A stretch of 56,560 nucleotides of DNA, taken from the NCBI GenBank assembly GCA_046155505.1, contig JBJXFK010000241.1, forward strand, positions 1 to 56,560, in the 5' to 3' direction. This DNA is from JBJXFK01 sp046155505 (lineage in GTDB: Bacteria; Planctomycetota; Phycisphaerae; UBA1845; Fen-1342). A model generated the notes under the pieces. It was not told where the DNA came from. It saw nothing but the letters and a program-made list of their open reading frames with translations, and ran no database searches. This document shows, one piece after another, positions 7,845-17,332 of this stretch. A program made the translations under genes and the position numbers. The first letter of the stretch is position 1. Every line of letters starts with the position of its first letter.

Positions 7845-10301
7845 ATGTTCGTTCGGTTGGTTTCGTCGCGCGTGCTCGGCGCGCTGCTCGCGCTGCCGCT
7901 GTGTTCGCTCGCTTTCGCACAGTCGGCCTGGCCCCCCGCGCCGCCGCTGAAGATCGAATCGCGCGCCGCAGAAGCCAGCAAACTGCCGCCGACGGTTTCG
8001 GCTCAGCCCAACAACAACGGCACATTTAGCGTGCGCTTTCACTTCAAGCCCACCGGGCCGGTGGAGTCGGTCAATCTCGCCGGTTCGTTCAACGGATGGA
8101 ACAACCAGTCGTTGCCGATGAGCGGCCCGGTTTCAGAGGGGGCGTATGTCGCCGACCTTGAACTCGGCGCGGGCGACTATCAGTACAAGTTTGTGCTCGA
8201 CGGATCGATCTGGTTGCATGACGAGAAAAACCCGGAGAAAGAACCCGACGGACACAGCGGCTTCAATTCGATTCTGCGGCTCGGCGAATTGGCGGGGATG
8301 AAAGTGAGCAACGAAAAGGTCGGCGACGACAAGATCAACGCCATCGGCCTCGGCCACGACAATCGTCTGCCGATTTACTTCCAGGCGCTCTCGCTCGATA
8401 AGCTGCTGATCCGCTATCGCACGCTTGCGCACGATGTCTCCCGCGTCAGCGTCGCCATCAAGGGCGGCGGCGAGACGGCCATGACGCTCGAATCCGATGG
8501 CGGCGTGTTCGCGATGTGGGAGGCGATCGTCAAGCTGCCGGCGAGCGCGGCGAAGGAACGCACGATCGAGTACGCGTTCGTCATCGAAGACAAATCGACG
8601 CGCGGCAGCGATCCGCAGACCTACGCCGCGAAGATCAGCGATGCACACATTTTCCGCACGCCGGAATGGGCCAAGAACGCGATCTGGTATCAGATCATGG
8701 TCGATCGCTTCCGCAACGGCGACAAGAGCAACGACCGCGATCCCGTTCGCCCGTGGACCAGCGAGTGGTTCAACGCCAGCGATTTCGAAACCAAGACCGG
8801 CGAGACGTTCTACAAGAATTTCGTCTATCGACGAATGTATGGCGGCGACGTGCAGGGTGTCGAGCAGAAGCTGCAATACCTGAAAGACCTGGGCGTCAAC
8901 GCGATCTACTTCAACCCGGTCTTCGAGGCCGACACGCATCACAAGTACAACGCGACCAATTTCGTACACATCGACGACAACTACGGCAAGAAGGGCGATT
9001 ACGAAGCCGCCGCCGCAAAAGAGGATCTGAACGACCCGAAGACGTGGGTCTGGACCGAGTCGGACAAGATCTTCCTGGACTTCGTCAAGAAGGCCAAGAG
9101 CATGGGCTTCCGCGTCATCATCGACGGCGTGTTCAATCACGTCGGCGTGCTGCACCCGGCGTTTCAGGATGTGAAGAAAAACGGCCAGAAGAGCAAATAC
9201 GCCGATTGGTTCGAGGTCACGAGTTGGGATCCGTTCACCTATCAAGGCTGGTTCGGCGTGGCCGATCTGCCGGTGTTCAAGAAGACGCCGACGGGGCTGG
9301 CCAGCGAGCAGGTCAAGCAGCACATTTTCAACATCACGCGCCGCTGGATGGACCCCAACGGCGACGGCGATCCCAGCGACGGCGTCGACGGCTGGCGGCT
9401 CGACGTGCCGAACGAAGTGCCCGCGCCGTTCTGGGTCGAGTGGCGACAGGTGGTCAAGAGCGTGAATCCCGACGCCTACATCGTCGGCGAAATCTGGGAT
9501 CGGGCCGACATGTGGCTCGACGGCAAGCACTTTGACGCGGTGATGAATTATCAGTGGGCGCAGCAGGTCATCGCGTGGATCGCCAACAAGGACAAACGCA
9601 TCAAGACCAGCATGATGGATCGCCGCCTGGCCGATTTGCGGCAGGCCTACCCGGCGGCGGCGACGTTTGTCATGCAGAATTTGACCAACAGCCACGATAC
9701 CGATCGGCTGGTCTCGATGGTGCAGAACCCCGATCGCGCATATGACCACGCCAACCGCGTGCAGGACAATCACAACAAGTACGACAATAACAAACCGGGG
9801 CTGGAATCGTACAAGCGTGCCCGGCTGATCGAGTTCGTGAAGATGACCTACGTCGGCGCGCCGATGGTCTATTACGGCGACGAGGTGGGCATGTGGGGCG
9901 CCGACGATCCGACGTGCCGCAAGCCGATGCTCTGGGAAGACCTCCAGCCGTATGAGCGGCCGGAAGAGAACCGTGTGATGAAGGACCACCTGGAGTATTA
10001 CCGCAAGGTGATCGCGCTGCGTAATGCGAATCCCGCGCTGCGCACGGGACTGTTTCACACGTTGCTGGTCGACGATGCGAACGACATCTGGGCCTTCGAA
10101 CGACGAAGCGACGAGCAGACGCTGATCGTCGTGGTCAATGCGTCCAATCAGCCGCGCGATGCTAGCGTGCCAAAGCCGAGCGATGCGGCGAAAGAGTGGA
10201 ACGTCATCTGGGGCGATGCGAACACGGCGAAGGTCGCGGGCAATCAGATCGTCGTGAAGATCCCGGCGCTCAGCGGCGTGGTTTTGTCATCGCAAAAGTA
10301 G
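7845..10301 (+). CDS. Secreted GH13 alpha-amylase family enzyme
   Basis: 818 aa; start chosen at MFVRLVSSRV with CAGGAG 8 bases upstream. The signal peptide ends near AFAQ. Residues about 50-140 form a CBM48-like Ig domain (VNLAGSFNGWN, YQYKFVLDGSIW), followed by a linker beta domain. The catalytic barrel shows GH13 region I (RVIIDGVFNHVG), II (DGWRLDVPNE, nucleophile Asp), III (YIVGEIWDRAD, acid/base Glu) and IV (NLTNSHDTDRL). A C-terminal beta domain follows. This is the neopullulanase/cyclomaltodextrinase-like layout, so it should hydrolyse alpha-glucans outside the cytoplasm. The stop codon TAG is the first part of the downstream repeat. Confidence 0.93.
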   Translation: MFVRLVSSRVLGALLALPLCSLAFAQSAWPPAPPLKIESRAAEASKLPPTVSAQPNNNGTFSVRFHFKPTGPVESVNLAGSFNGWNNQSLPMSGPVSEGAYVADLELGAGDYQYKFVLDGSIWLHDEKNPEKEPDGHSGFNSILRLGELAGMKVSNEKVGDDKINAIGLGHDNRLPIYFQALSLDKLLIRYRTLAHDVSRVSVAIKGGGETAMTLESDGGVFAMWEAIVKLPASAAKERTIEYAFVIEDKSTRGSDPQTYAAKISDAHIFRTPEWAKNAIWYQIMVDRFRNGDKSNDRDPVRPWTSEWFNASDFETKTGETFYKNFVYRRMYGGDVQGVEQKLQYLKDLGVNAIYFNPVFEADTHHKYNATNFVHIDDNYGKKGDYEAAAAKEDLNDPKTWVWTESDKIFLDFVKKAKSMGFRVIIDGVFNHVGVLHPAFQDVKKNGQKSKYADWFEVTSWDPFTYQGWFGVADLPVFKKTPTGLASEQVKQHIFNITRRWMDPNGDGDPSDGVDGWRLDVPNEVPAPFWVEWRQVVKSVNPDAYIVGEIWDRADMWLDGKHFDAVMNYQWAQQVIAWIANKDKRIKTSMMDRRLADLRQAYPAAATFVMQNLTNSHDTDRLVSMVQNPDRAYDHANRVQDNHNKYDNNKPGLESYKRARLIEFVKMTYVGAPMVYYGDEVGMWGADDPTCRKPMLWEDLQPYERPEENRVMKDHLEYYRKVIALRNANPALRTGLFHTLLVDDANDIWAFERRSDEQTLIVVVNASNQPRDASVPKPSDAAKEWNVIWGDANTAKVAGNQIVVKIPALSGVVLSSQK

Positions 10302-10370
10302 GGTGGGCATCGCCCACCATTTCCTCACACATTGCAGAAAGCAACAAATGGTGGGCAATGCCCACCCTAC
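10298..10370. repeat. Long inverted repeat, family 2 copy 1
   Basis: The left arm GTAGGGTGGGCATCGCCCAC plus CATTT is mirrored by AAATGGTGGGCAATGCCCAC plus CCTAC. A second copy is at 35503-35622. The left arm begins inside the last codons of the amylase gene and contains its TAG stop. It separates two same-strand genes. Confidence 0.85.
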
Positions 10371-10388
10371 GAAGTTGGAGCAATCGCA

Positions 10389-12005
10389 ATGCCGAACAAG
10401 ACCGCCAAGAACCGTCCGTGCGTCGTCATCATCCGCGACGGCTGGGGAGAGAATCCGCATTCGCAATGGGACCACGCCAACGCCGTGAAAATCGCGCAGC
10501 CGCCGGTCGATGCAATGCTTCGCCGCGACTGGCCATTCACGCTCATTCAAACGAGCGGCTTTGACGTCGGCTTGCCCGAAGGCACGATGGGCAACAGCGA
10601 AGTTGGGCACCAAAACATCGGCGCGGGCCGCATCGTCGATCAGGACTCGGTGCGCGTGACCAAGGCCTGTCGCGACGGCACGCTGTTCAACAACGTCGAA
10701 CTGGTCGCGGCCGTCGAACGCTGCCTCGCTCGAAAAACGAAACTGCACATCATGGGCCTGGCCAGCGACACCGGCGTACACTCGCGGCTCGAGCATCTGA
10801 TCGCGTGCGTTGAGCTGGCGGCGAAACGCGGCTTGAAGCAAGTGTATGTACATTGTTTCACCGACGGCCGCGACAGCCCGCCGACCAGCGGCATCGGCTT
10901 CGTCAAACGCATCGAAGGCGAACTGAAACGTATCGGCGTGGGCCAGATTGCCAGCGTCTGCGGTCGCTACTGGGCGATGGATCGCGATTTCCGCTGGCAG
11001 CGCACCGAACGCGCCTATCGCATGCTCACCGAAGGGGCCGGCGATGCGGCACCGAGCGCCGTCGCCGCGCTCGAGCGCTACTACGCCAAGCCGACCGAGC
11101 CGAACATGGCCGGCGATGAATTCGTGCCGCCGACCGTCATCAGCGAAGACGGCCGCACGCCGCTGGCGACGATCCGCGATGGCGATTCGGTGATTTTCTA
11201 CAACTTTCGCGGCGACCGTCCGCGACAGATCACGATGGCGTTTGTCTATGACCAGTTTCCGTATCAGGGCAAAGACAAAACCGGCGCGATGCGCGAGATG
11301 GGCTTTGCCCGCGGCAAAAAAATCGACCTGTGCTATGTCACAATGACCGCGTACGAAGAGGGCTTGCCGGTCAAGGTCGCCTATCCCAAGCCGGCCAAAA
11401 TGGTAAACATCGCCGGCAAATATGTAAGCAACCTCGGCCTGCGGCAATTCCGCGCGGCGGAGACCGAAAAGTACGCGCACGTCACGTTTTTCTTCAACGA
11501 CTATCGCGAAGAGCCGTTCCCCGGCGAGGAGCGATTGCTCGTGCAGTCGCCGTCGGTGAGCACGTATGACCAGCAGCCGGAGATGTCGGCGCCGGAGCTG
11601 ACCGAGAAGTTGATCGCGCGGCTCGATACGAAGATCGACGATCTCGTCATCCTGAACTTCGCCAACCCCGACATGGTCGGCCACACCGGCTCGCTCGACG
11701 CCGCGGTCGCCGCGTGCAAGGCGGTCGATGCGTGCGTGGGCCGCGTGCTCGAAGCGGTGACGCGCAACGGCGGCTGCGCGATCATCACCGCGGATCACGG
11801 CAATCTGGAGCAGATGATCGACCCCGAGACGGGCGGCCCGCACACGTCGCACACGATCTATCCGGTGCCGCTGTATCTGTTCGGCGATGCGTTCAAGGGC
11901 ATGAAGCTGCGCGAAGGCGGGCGGCTGGCGGATGTGATGCCGACGGCGCTGGCGATGATGGATGTGGGTGTGCCGGCGGAAATGACGGGCAAGCCGCTGT
12001 ATTAG
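10389..12005 (+). CDS. gpmI: 2,3-bisphosphoglycerate-independent phosphoglycerate mutase
   Basis: 538 aa, normal for the family (about 510-550). Start at MPNKTAKNRP with TTGGAG upstream. It interconverts 3- and 2-phosphoglycerate in glycolysis using two Mn ions. Visible motifs: VVIIRDGWGEN (first metal Asp), TMGNSEVGHQNIGAGR with phospho-accepting Ser70, HIMGLASDTGVHSRLEHL, HCFTDGRDSPP, GRYWAMDRDFRW, NFANPDMVGHTG and ITADHGNLEQM. It sits 88 bases after the amylase gene across the family 2 repeat. Cytoplasmic. Confidence 0.97.
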   Translation: MPNKTAKNRPCVVIIRDGWGENPHSQWDHANAVKIAQPPVDAMLRRDWPFTLIQTSGFDVGLPEGTMGNSEVGHQNIGAGRIVDQDSVRVTKACRDGTLFNNVELVAAVERCLARKTKLHIMGLASDTGVHSRLEHLIACVELAAKRGLKQVYVHCFTDGRDSPPTSGIGFVKRIEGELKRIGVGQIASVCGRYWAMDRDFRWQRTERAYRMLTEGAGDAAPSAVAALERYYAKPTEPNMAGDEFVPPTVISEDGRTPLATIRDGDSVIFYNFRGDRPRQITMAFVYDQFPYQGKDKTGAMREMGFARGKKIDLCYVTMTAYEEGLPVKVAYPKPAKMVNIAGKYVSNLGLRQFRAAETEKYAHVTFFFNDYREEPFPGEERLLVQSPSVSTYDQQPEMSAPELTEKLIARLDTKIDDLVILNFANPDMVGHTGSLDAAVAACKAVDACVGRVLEAVTRNGGCAIITADHGNLEQMIDPETGGPHTSHTIYPVPLYLFGDAFKGMKLREGGRLADVMPTALAMMDVGVPAEMTGKPLY

Positions 12006-12137
12006 CTGCGTCGTGCATCCGCATTTAATATATACTTAATTCGGGACGATCGCCGAAATGGAGTTTCGCTGGATCGCCCCGAACTTGGGCATATTTATCG
12101 CGCATACTCGGCCGCTGACCGAGCAGGAGAAGAAGCG

Positions 12138-12557
12138 ATGGCGAAGATTACGCGGACGTACGGCTCGGTGAGCGCGCGTTCGAGGGCATGGCACGATCTG
12201 AGCGACGCCCAGCTCGAAGAACTTGCGAAGCATCTTGATCAGGAACTTGTAATCGAGCAGTTCTCGACGCCGACGGCCGCGCAGCGCCAGCAGTGGCAGC
12301 GCGCCCGGCGCGGAAGACCAGTCGTCGGCGGTGGTGCCGAACGCATCTCGCTCACGATCGAACGCGGCTTGCTGCATGAGGCCGACGAACTTCGCGCGGA
12401 CACCGGCTTGAATCGGTCGCAACTGGTCGCGCTCGGGCTGCGGGCGCTGATTCGGGCTTCGGCAGCGCGCGGGTCGCGGCCTCGGGCTGTGGCGATCTCG
12501 CAGCGTGCCGGACGAGGCCCCGAGCGAGCCAAGAAGTTTGGCAAGCAACGCAGTTGA
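12138..12557 (+). CDS. Ribbon-helix-helix (CopG-like) protein
   Basis: 139 aa, basic; AGGAG lies about 7 bases before the ATG. Residues about 68-105 (ERISLTIERGLLHEADEL...NRSQLVALGLRAL) match the pattern of a ribbon-helix-helix DNA-binding domain: a short strand followed by two helices with a conserved NRS turn. The N-terminal helix (about 20-55) and the Arg-rich tail (about 110-139) are unassigned. No toxin gene is adjacent, so an antitoxin role is not supported. It lies 57 bases before the kinase-TPR gene and may be cotranscribed with it. Confidence 0.7.
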   Translation: MAKITRTYGSVSARSRAWHDLSDAQLEELAKHLDQELVIEQFSTPTAAQRQQWQRARRGRPVVGGGAERISLTIERGLLHEADELRADTGLNRSQLVALGLRALIRASAARGSRPRAVAISQRAGRGPERAKKFGKQRS

Positions 12558-12614
12558 GTCGTCAGGAATACCGCGCCAACGCATTTACGACACGGCCTTT
12601 CGGGAGCATGATGC

Positions 12615-15600
12615 ATGACGCAGAGTGATCGGTTCGAGCTTGCAGCATCGGTGTTCATCGAGGCGTGCCAGATCCCGCAGGAACGCCGCGAGCAGTTCGT
12701 CGCCAACGCCTGCGCCGAAGACGCCGAAGTGCTCCGGCTGGTCGAAAAAATGATTCTCGCCGACGCCGGCGACAGCGTCATCCGCTCGCTCGCCGAGCAC
12801 TTTCGCGGGCTGCACGATCGCATGCGCGGCGGCGACGACGCGGCCACACTCACGCTCGGTGCGCATATGGCCGCGCCGATTGGTGCGTACGACGAGCAGC
12901 CCAATGATCGCATCGGCCGATTCCGCCTGCTCGAACTGATCGGCGAGGGCGGGTTCGGGCGCGTCTGGGTGGCCGAGCAGCGCGAACCCGTGCAACGCCG
13001 CGTCGCGCTGAAGGTGATCAAGGCCGGCATGGACACGCGCGAGGTCGTCGCCCGCTTCGAGCAGGAGCGCCAGGCGCTCGCGCTGATGGACCACGCCAAC
13101 ATCGCCAAGGTCTTCGACGCGGGCGTAACGGCCAACGGTCGGCCATTCTTTGTGATGGAGCTTTGCAAGGGCGAGCCGATCGCGGACTATTGCGATGCGC
13201 AGAGCCTGAGCATCGCCGAACGCCTCGAACTGTTCGCGCAGGTCTGCACCGCCGTGCAGCACGCACACACCAAAGGCGTCATTCACCGCGACATCAAGCC
13301 CAGCAACGTGCTGGTCTCGACGCAGGACGGTCGCCCGCACGCCAAGATCATCGACTTCGGCATCGCCAAGGCAATCGATACGCGGCTCACCGAGAAAACG
13401 CTCTTTACCGAGCATCGGCAACTAATCGGCACGCCGGCGTACATGAGCCCCGAGCAGGCCGAAGGCAGCCTCGACATCGACACGCGCACGGACGTGTATT
13501 CGCTCGGCGTGCTGCTCTATCAACTGCTCACCGGCAGCACGCCCTTCAGCGGAAAAGAGCTGCGATCGGCGGCCTATGACGAGATGCGGCGGATCATTCG
13601 CGAGGTGGAGCCGCCGAGCCCGAGCACGCGACTCAGCGAGAACGCGACCACGATCGGCGCGGTCGCGGCCAGCCGCCGCAGCGAGCCGCGCAAGCTCGGC
13701 ACACTGCTACGCGGCGAGCTGGACTGGATCGTGATGAAGGCGCTCGAGAAGGACCGCGCGCGTCGCTATGAATCGGCTAGCGGGCTTGCCGACGACGTGC
13801 GTCGCTACCTGCATGGTGAACCGGTCATCGCCGCACCGCCCAGCCGCAGTTACCAGCTCCGAAAGTTCGTGCGTCGCCATCGCGGCGTCGTGCTGGCCGG
13901 TGCGTTCGTGTCGGCGGCGCTGCTTCTTGGCGTGATCGGAACGAGCGTTGGGCTGGTCTGGGCGTTGCAGGAAAAATCGCGGGCCGATTTTTCGGCTCGA
14001 TCCGAGCAGATTGCTCGCCTATCTGCACAGAAGCGCGGCGACGAATTGAAAGCGGTCGCCGATTTTCAGGCGCGCATGCTGAGCCGCATGAACGGTGCGG
14101 TCGCCGGCAGCGAGCTGATGCAGGACGTTCGCGAGCGATTCGCAGCCGCAACTGCGCAGCGCGGCGCAACGGAGGCAGAGCAGCGCGACCGCGCGGCCGG
14201 CTTCGAACGCGAGCTGAGCCTGATCAACGCCACCGACGTCGCGGTCAACATGATCGACCGCACAATTCTCGCGCCGGCGATTCGCGCCGTGGACGAGGGT
14301 TTCAAAGACAACTCGCTCGTTGACGCGGCCCTGCGCAGCACGCTGGCCGACATCTATCGCGTTGTCGCGCGGCACGAGACCGCGATCAGCTTGCAGCGCC
14401 AGGCGCTCGAAACGCGGCGAGCACAACTCGGTGACGACCACGCGGACACGCTGGCATCGATCGCGATCCTGGCAAAGACCATGCGCGAGGCCGGCGACCT
14501 GCCCGCGGCCGAAACGTTTGCACGTGAAGCTTCCGACGGACAACGCCGCGTTTTCGGCGACGAGAGTGCCGACGCGCTGGCGTCGCGCTACACACTCGCG
14601 CTTGTGCTTCGCGACCAGGGCCGCCTGGCCGAATCGGAAAAGATCGCACGCGAGGTCGAGGAGATCGCCGGGCGCATCGGGGGCGAGGATAATGCCGACC
14701 GCTTGAACTACCTCAGCCTGCTCGGCATCGTCGTGATGGATTCCGGCCGGCAACACGACGCCGAGCCGCTGCTGCGCGAGGCGCTGGAGCGCAGTCGCCG
14801 TGTGAATGGTGATGAGCATCCGGACACGATCAAGTGCATGAACAACTATGGCAATGTCTTGCGCGAAACCGGTCGCCGACCCGAAGCAGAAGCGCTCGCA
14901 CGCGAAGCACTGGAACGCATGCGAAAAGCGCGCGGCGACGCGCATCCCGACACGCTGATCGCGCTGAACAACCTTGCCTCGGTGGTCTCGGCGCAAGGTC
15001 GTTTGGCCGAGTCCGAGACGCTTCATCGCGAGGCGGTCGAGAAGAGCCGGCGTGTGCTGGGCAGCGATCATCCGGACACGCTGCGTACGATTTCCAATCT
15101 GGCCAACGTCTTGCGTGGTCGCAACAACCCGCAGGAGTCCGAACCGCTCGCGCTTGAAGCGCTCGAGGGCTATCGCCGTGTGCTGGGGCGCGATCATCGC
15201 GAGACGCTGATTGCGACCAATGTTTACGGCTACGCGCTGGTCGCGCTGAAACGGGCGGAAGAGGCCGAACCGTATTGGCGCGAGGCCTTCGAACGCGGCC
15301 GCCGTATGCTCGGTGAGGACCACCCGGACGTGATCGTCTGGATGCATAATCTGGGTGGCCTGCTCGACACGCTGGGCCGCGCGGCGGAGAGCGAGCCGTT
15401 CGTTCACGAATCGCTCGCGAGAACCAGACGTGTCAACGGCCCGGTTCATCCGATCACGCTGCACATGTCCCGCCGCGCTTCGTCCATCTTCGAGCGAATG
15501 AAGAGATCAGCCGACGCCGAGGCGGCACTCCGCGATCTGGTCGAAGGAGTGCGGCGAGAACTCGGGCCTGAGCATACCGACGCGCTGCGATACACGTTCG

Positions 15601-15974
15601 ACTTGGCCGACTACCTTCGTCGTGCGGGTTGCTTCGATGAATCCGAGGCCATGTTCCGCGACATCATCAACATCCGCATTCGAGAACTCGGCGAGGACGA
15701 TCCGCCCACGGCGAACGTGCGTGTCAGCTTCGCGAAGGTGCTGATCGAGCAGCGGCGATGGAGTGACGCCGCCGACGAACTTCTCGAAGCGCACGGCGTG
15801 CTGACTGCTGCGGGCGACACACAGCCGGCGCGAATGCGTGCGTGCATCGAGGCGCTCGTTACGGTGTACGAAGGTTGGCACGCCGACCAGCCCGATCGCG
15901 GATTTGATCAGCCGCTCGCACATTGGCGGGCGCGGATGAGCGAGCTGAAAACCGAACCCGCCGCGCCCCAGTAA
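12615..15974 (+). CDS. Ser/Thr protein kinase with transmembrane segment and TPR array
   Basis: 1119 aa; ATG at 12615 with GGGAG upstream (two other ATGs at 12608 and 12611 are out of frame). An N-terminal helical segment (1-100) precedes the kinase domain (about 101-400): IGEGGFGRVWVA glycine loop, Lys133 in VALKVI, HRDIKPSN with Asp226, IDFGIAK with Asp247 and GTPAYMSPE. One transmembrane helix follows at about 425-450 (VVLAGAFVSAALLLGVIG). After a coiled stretch, residues about 570-1090 form around a dozen 42-residue kinesin-light-chain-like TPRs. All catalytic residues are present. The planctomycete role is probably signalling at the membrane; substrates are unknown. Confidence 0.93.
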   Translation: MTQSDRFELAASVFIEACQIPQERREQFVANACAEDAEVLRLVEKMILADAGDSVIRSLAEHFRGLHDRMRGGDDAATLTLGAHMAAPIGAYDEQPNDRIGRFRLLELIGEGGFGRVWVAEQREPVQRRVALKVIKAGMDTREVVARFEQERQALALMDHANIAKVFDAGVTANGRPFFVMELCKGEPIADYCDAQSLSIAERLELFAQVCTAVQHAHTKGVIHRDIKPSNVLVSTQDGRPHAKIIDFGIAKAIDTRLTEKTLFTEHRQLIGTPAYMSPEQAEGSLDIDTRTDVYSLGVLLYQLLTGSTPFSGKELRSAAYDEMRRIIREVEPPSPSTRLSENATTIGAVAASRRSEPRKLGTLLRGELDWIVMKALEKDRARRYESASGLADDVRRYLHGEPVIAAPPSRSYQLRKFVRRHRGVVLAGAFVSAALLLGVIGTSVGLVWALQEKSRADFSARSEQIARLSAQKRGDELKAVADFQARMLSRMNGAVAGSELMQDVRERFAAATAQRGATEAEQRDRAAGFERELSLINATDVAVNMIDRTILAPAIRAVDEGFKDNSLVDAALRSTLADIYRVVARHETAISLQRQALETRRAQLGDDHADTLASIAILAKTMREAGDLPAAETFAREASDGQRRVFGDESADALASRYTLALVLRDQGRLAESEKIAREVEEIAGRIGGEDNADRLNYLSLLGIVVMDSGRQHDAEPLLREALERSRRVNGDEHPDTIKCMNNYGNVLRETGRRPEAEALAREALERMRKARGDAHPDTLIALNNLASVVSAQGRLAESETLHREAVEKSRRVLGSDHPDTLRTISNLANVLRGRNNPQESEPLALEALEGYRRVLGRDHRETLIATNVYGYALVALKRAEEAEPYWREAFERGRRMLGEDHPDVIVWMHNLGGLLDTLGRAAESEPFVHESLARTRRVNGPVHPITLHMSRRASSIFERMKRSADAEAALRDLVEGVRRELGPEHTDALRYTFDLADYLRRAGCFDESEAMFRDIINIRIRELGEDDPPTANVRVSFAKVLIEQRRWSDAADELLEAHGVLTAAGDTQPARMRACIEALVTVYEGWHADQPDRGFDQPLAHWRARMSELKTEPAAPQ

Positions 15975-15981
15975 CGTCGCG

Positions 15982-17136
15982 TCATCGCAGTTCGATTTCG
16001 AACCACGGTTCGAGAATCGAGTTCTTGCTCTTGTTCTGAAACTGAACTTCGACCCTGTGTTTGCCCGGCGGCAGATCGCTCGGGATCGGCACTTCCAGGC
16101 GGTAGCTTTCGCTTGCAAATCGCCACTCCGCCGGCTCGTCGTCGATGCGCACCGTGATCGAATCGCCCATGATCATCTGACGCTGCGAGCCCCACGCCTT
16201 GCGCGAGCGCAACCCGTCGTCTAGTTCGAACACGAGCAGCGGCTCGGGCGCGTTCACGCCCACCGCACCGGTGAGGACGAGCACACCGTCCGGCGGCTCG
16301 ATCAGCCTGGCCCGCGGCAAGCCGCCGGCGGTGTAACGTGCCAGTCCCAGGAACACGCCATACGCTTCGCGCAGGTTGTATTCCGGATCGCGCAGCCGCT
16401 GCTCTTCGTCGGGGTTGGTGAAAAATGAGCTTTCGCAGAGGCAGGATGTCACGCGCGCGAAGCGCAGCACGGCGAAACCATCCGGATACATCAGTTGGTC
16501 GCTCTTGAGCGGCACGTCGACGAATTGCGGCAGGGCCAGCGCGTCCAAAAGCCCTTCGCAGAGATAGCGCGCCAGGTCGAGGCTCGACGGTCGATGATCG
16601 ACATCCGCGTGATACCAGACGGTCGTGTAGTTCGCCTGCGGCTTGTTATCGACGGCGTTGTGGTGCATCGAGATGAACAGGTCGGCGGGCCAGTTGTTGG
16701 CCACGTCGGCTCGCTGCTGATGCGTGAGGTCATAGTCGGCATCGCGCGTCAGGCGCACTTCCGCGCCGGCGGCGTCGAGAAACGCCTTCAGGTATTGTGC
16801 GCAGCGCAGATTCATCTCGGCTTCGCGCACGCCGGTGGGGCCGCGTTTGAAGCCGCGCTTGTGGGCGTCGCCGCCGTGGCCAGGGTCGAGCACGATGCGC
16901 ACGCCTTTCAGAAATTTGGCGTAGGCGGGGATCGGATACTCGACCGTACCGATGCGGCGCAGCGCGAAGTCATCGGGCGCGGGCAGGAGCGTGTTGACCG
17001 AGGTCATCGGGTCGGGCTGTTCGGCGGCGGGTTGCGATTGCGGCGCGGGCTGGGCGGGTTGCGGGGCCTGGCAGCCGAGAGCGAGCAGTGTTGCGACCAG
17101 CACAACGATTCGAACCGCGGATTGAAGTGAAGGCAT
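15982..17136 (-). CDS. N-acetylmuramoyl-L-alanine amidase (Amidase_3), lipoprotein
   Basis: 384 aa from MPSLQSAVRI, which gives a lipoprotein signal with lipobox LLALGC. The amidase_3 domain (about 85-290) has the zinc ligands in LDPGHGG, REAEMN and SMHHNA and the catalytic Glu in SCLCESSFF. It cleaves the amide bond between N-acetylmuramic acid and the stem peptide in the envelope. A C-terminal beta domain of about 90 aa follows. The frame is open further upstream to an ATG at 17298 that has a clear GGGAGA ribosome site and lies 35 bases after purB; that version would translate the family 1 hairpin as N-terminal residues. Which start is used is unresolved. Confidence 0.88.
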   Translation of the reverse strand: MPSLQSAVRIVVLVATLLALGCQAPQPAQPAPQSQPAAEQPDPMTSVNTLLPAPDDFALRRIGTVEYPIPAYAKFLKGVRIVLDPGHGGDAHKRGFKRGPTGVREAEMNLRCAQYLKAFLDAAGAEVRLTRDADYDLTHQQRADVANNWPADLFISMHHNAVDNKPQANYTTVWYHADVDHRPSSLDLARYLCEGLLDALALPQFVDVPLKSDQLMYPDGFAVLRFARVTSCLCESSFFTNPDEEQRLRDPEYNLREAYGVFLGLARYTAGGLPRARLIEPPDGVLVLTGAVGVNAPEPLLVFELDDGLRSRKAWGSQRQMIMGDSITVRIDDEPAEWRFASESYRLEVPIPSDLPPGKHRVEVQFQNKSKNSILEPWFEIELR

Positions 17137-17168
17137 CCGCGCGGGGAAAGAGGGGTCGCGCGAAACAC

Positions 17169-17232
17169 GGGGAGCATCGGCCTCCGGCCGGTGCGCATTA
17201 GATTCGAACCGGCCGGAGGCCGATGCTCCCCG
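17169..17232. repeat. Long inverted repeat, family 1 copy 2
   Basis: Arms GGAGCATCGGCCTCCGGCCG and the complementary CGGCCGGAGGCCGATGCTCC around an ATTAGATT-type centre. It lies just upstream of the amidase lipoprotein signal and in frame with it. Confidence 0.85.
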
Positions 17233-17332
17233 GTCGCGACCGTCAGGTCGACCGAACGCGCACGTCGCCAGCGGTTCGACTTGTCCTGTGCGGCTCATGC
17301 CTGTCTCCCTGCTGCCGTTCGCGGTTCAATCG

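Noticed and set aside
8133..10058. 641-codon open frame on the minus strand across the amylase gene
   Set aside because: Antisense shadow from high GC; the plus frame has all GH13 motifs and the shadow shows Arg/His/Val-rich composition.
10287..11852. 521-codon open frame antisense to gpmI
   Set aside because: Shadow of a full gpmI; no domain seen.
12138..12557. Antitoxin of a toxin-antitoxin pair
   Set aside because: The domain fits a ribbon-helix-helix, but no small toxin-like gene is adjacent; the neighbour is a 1119-residue kinase.
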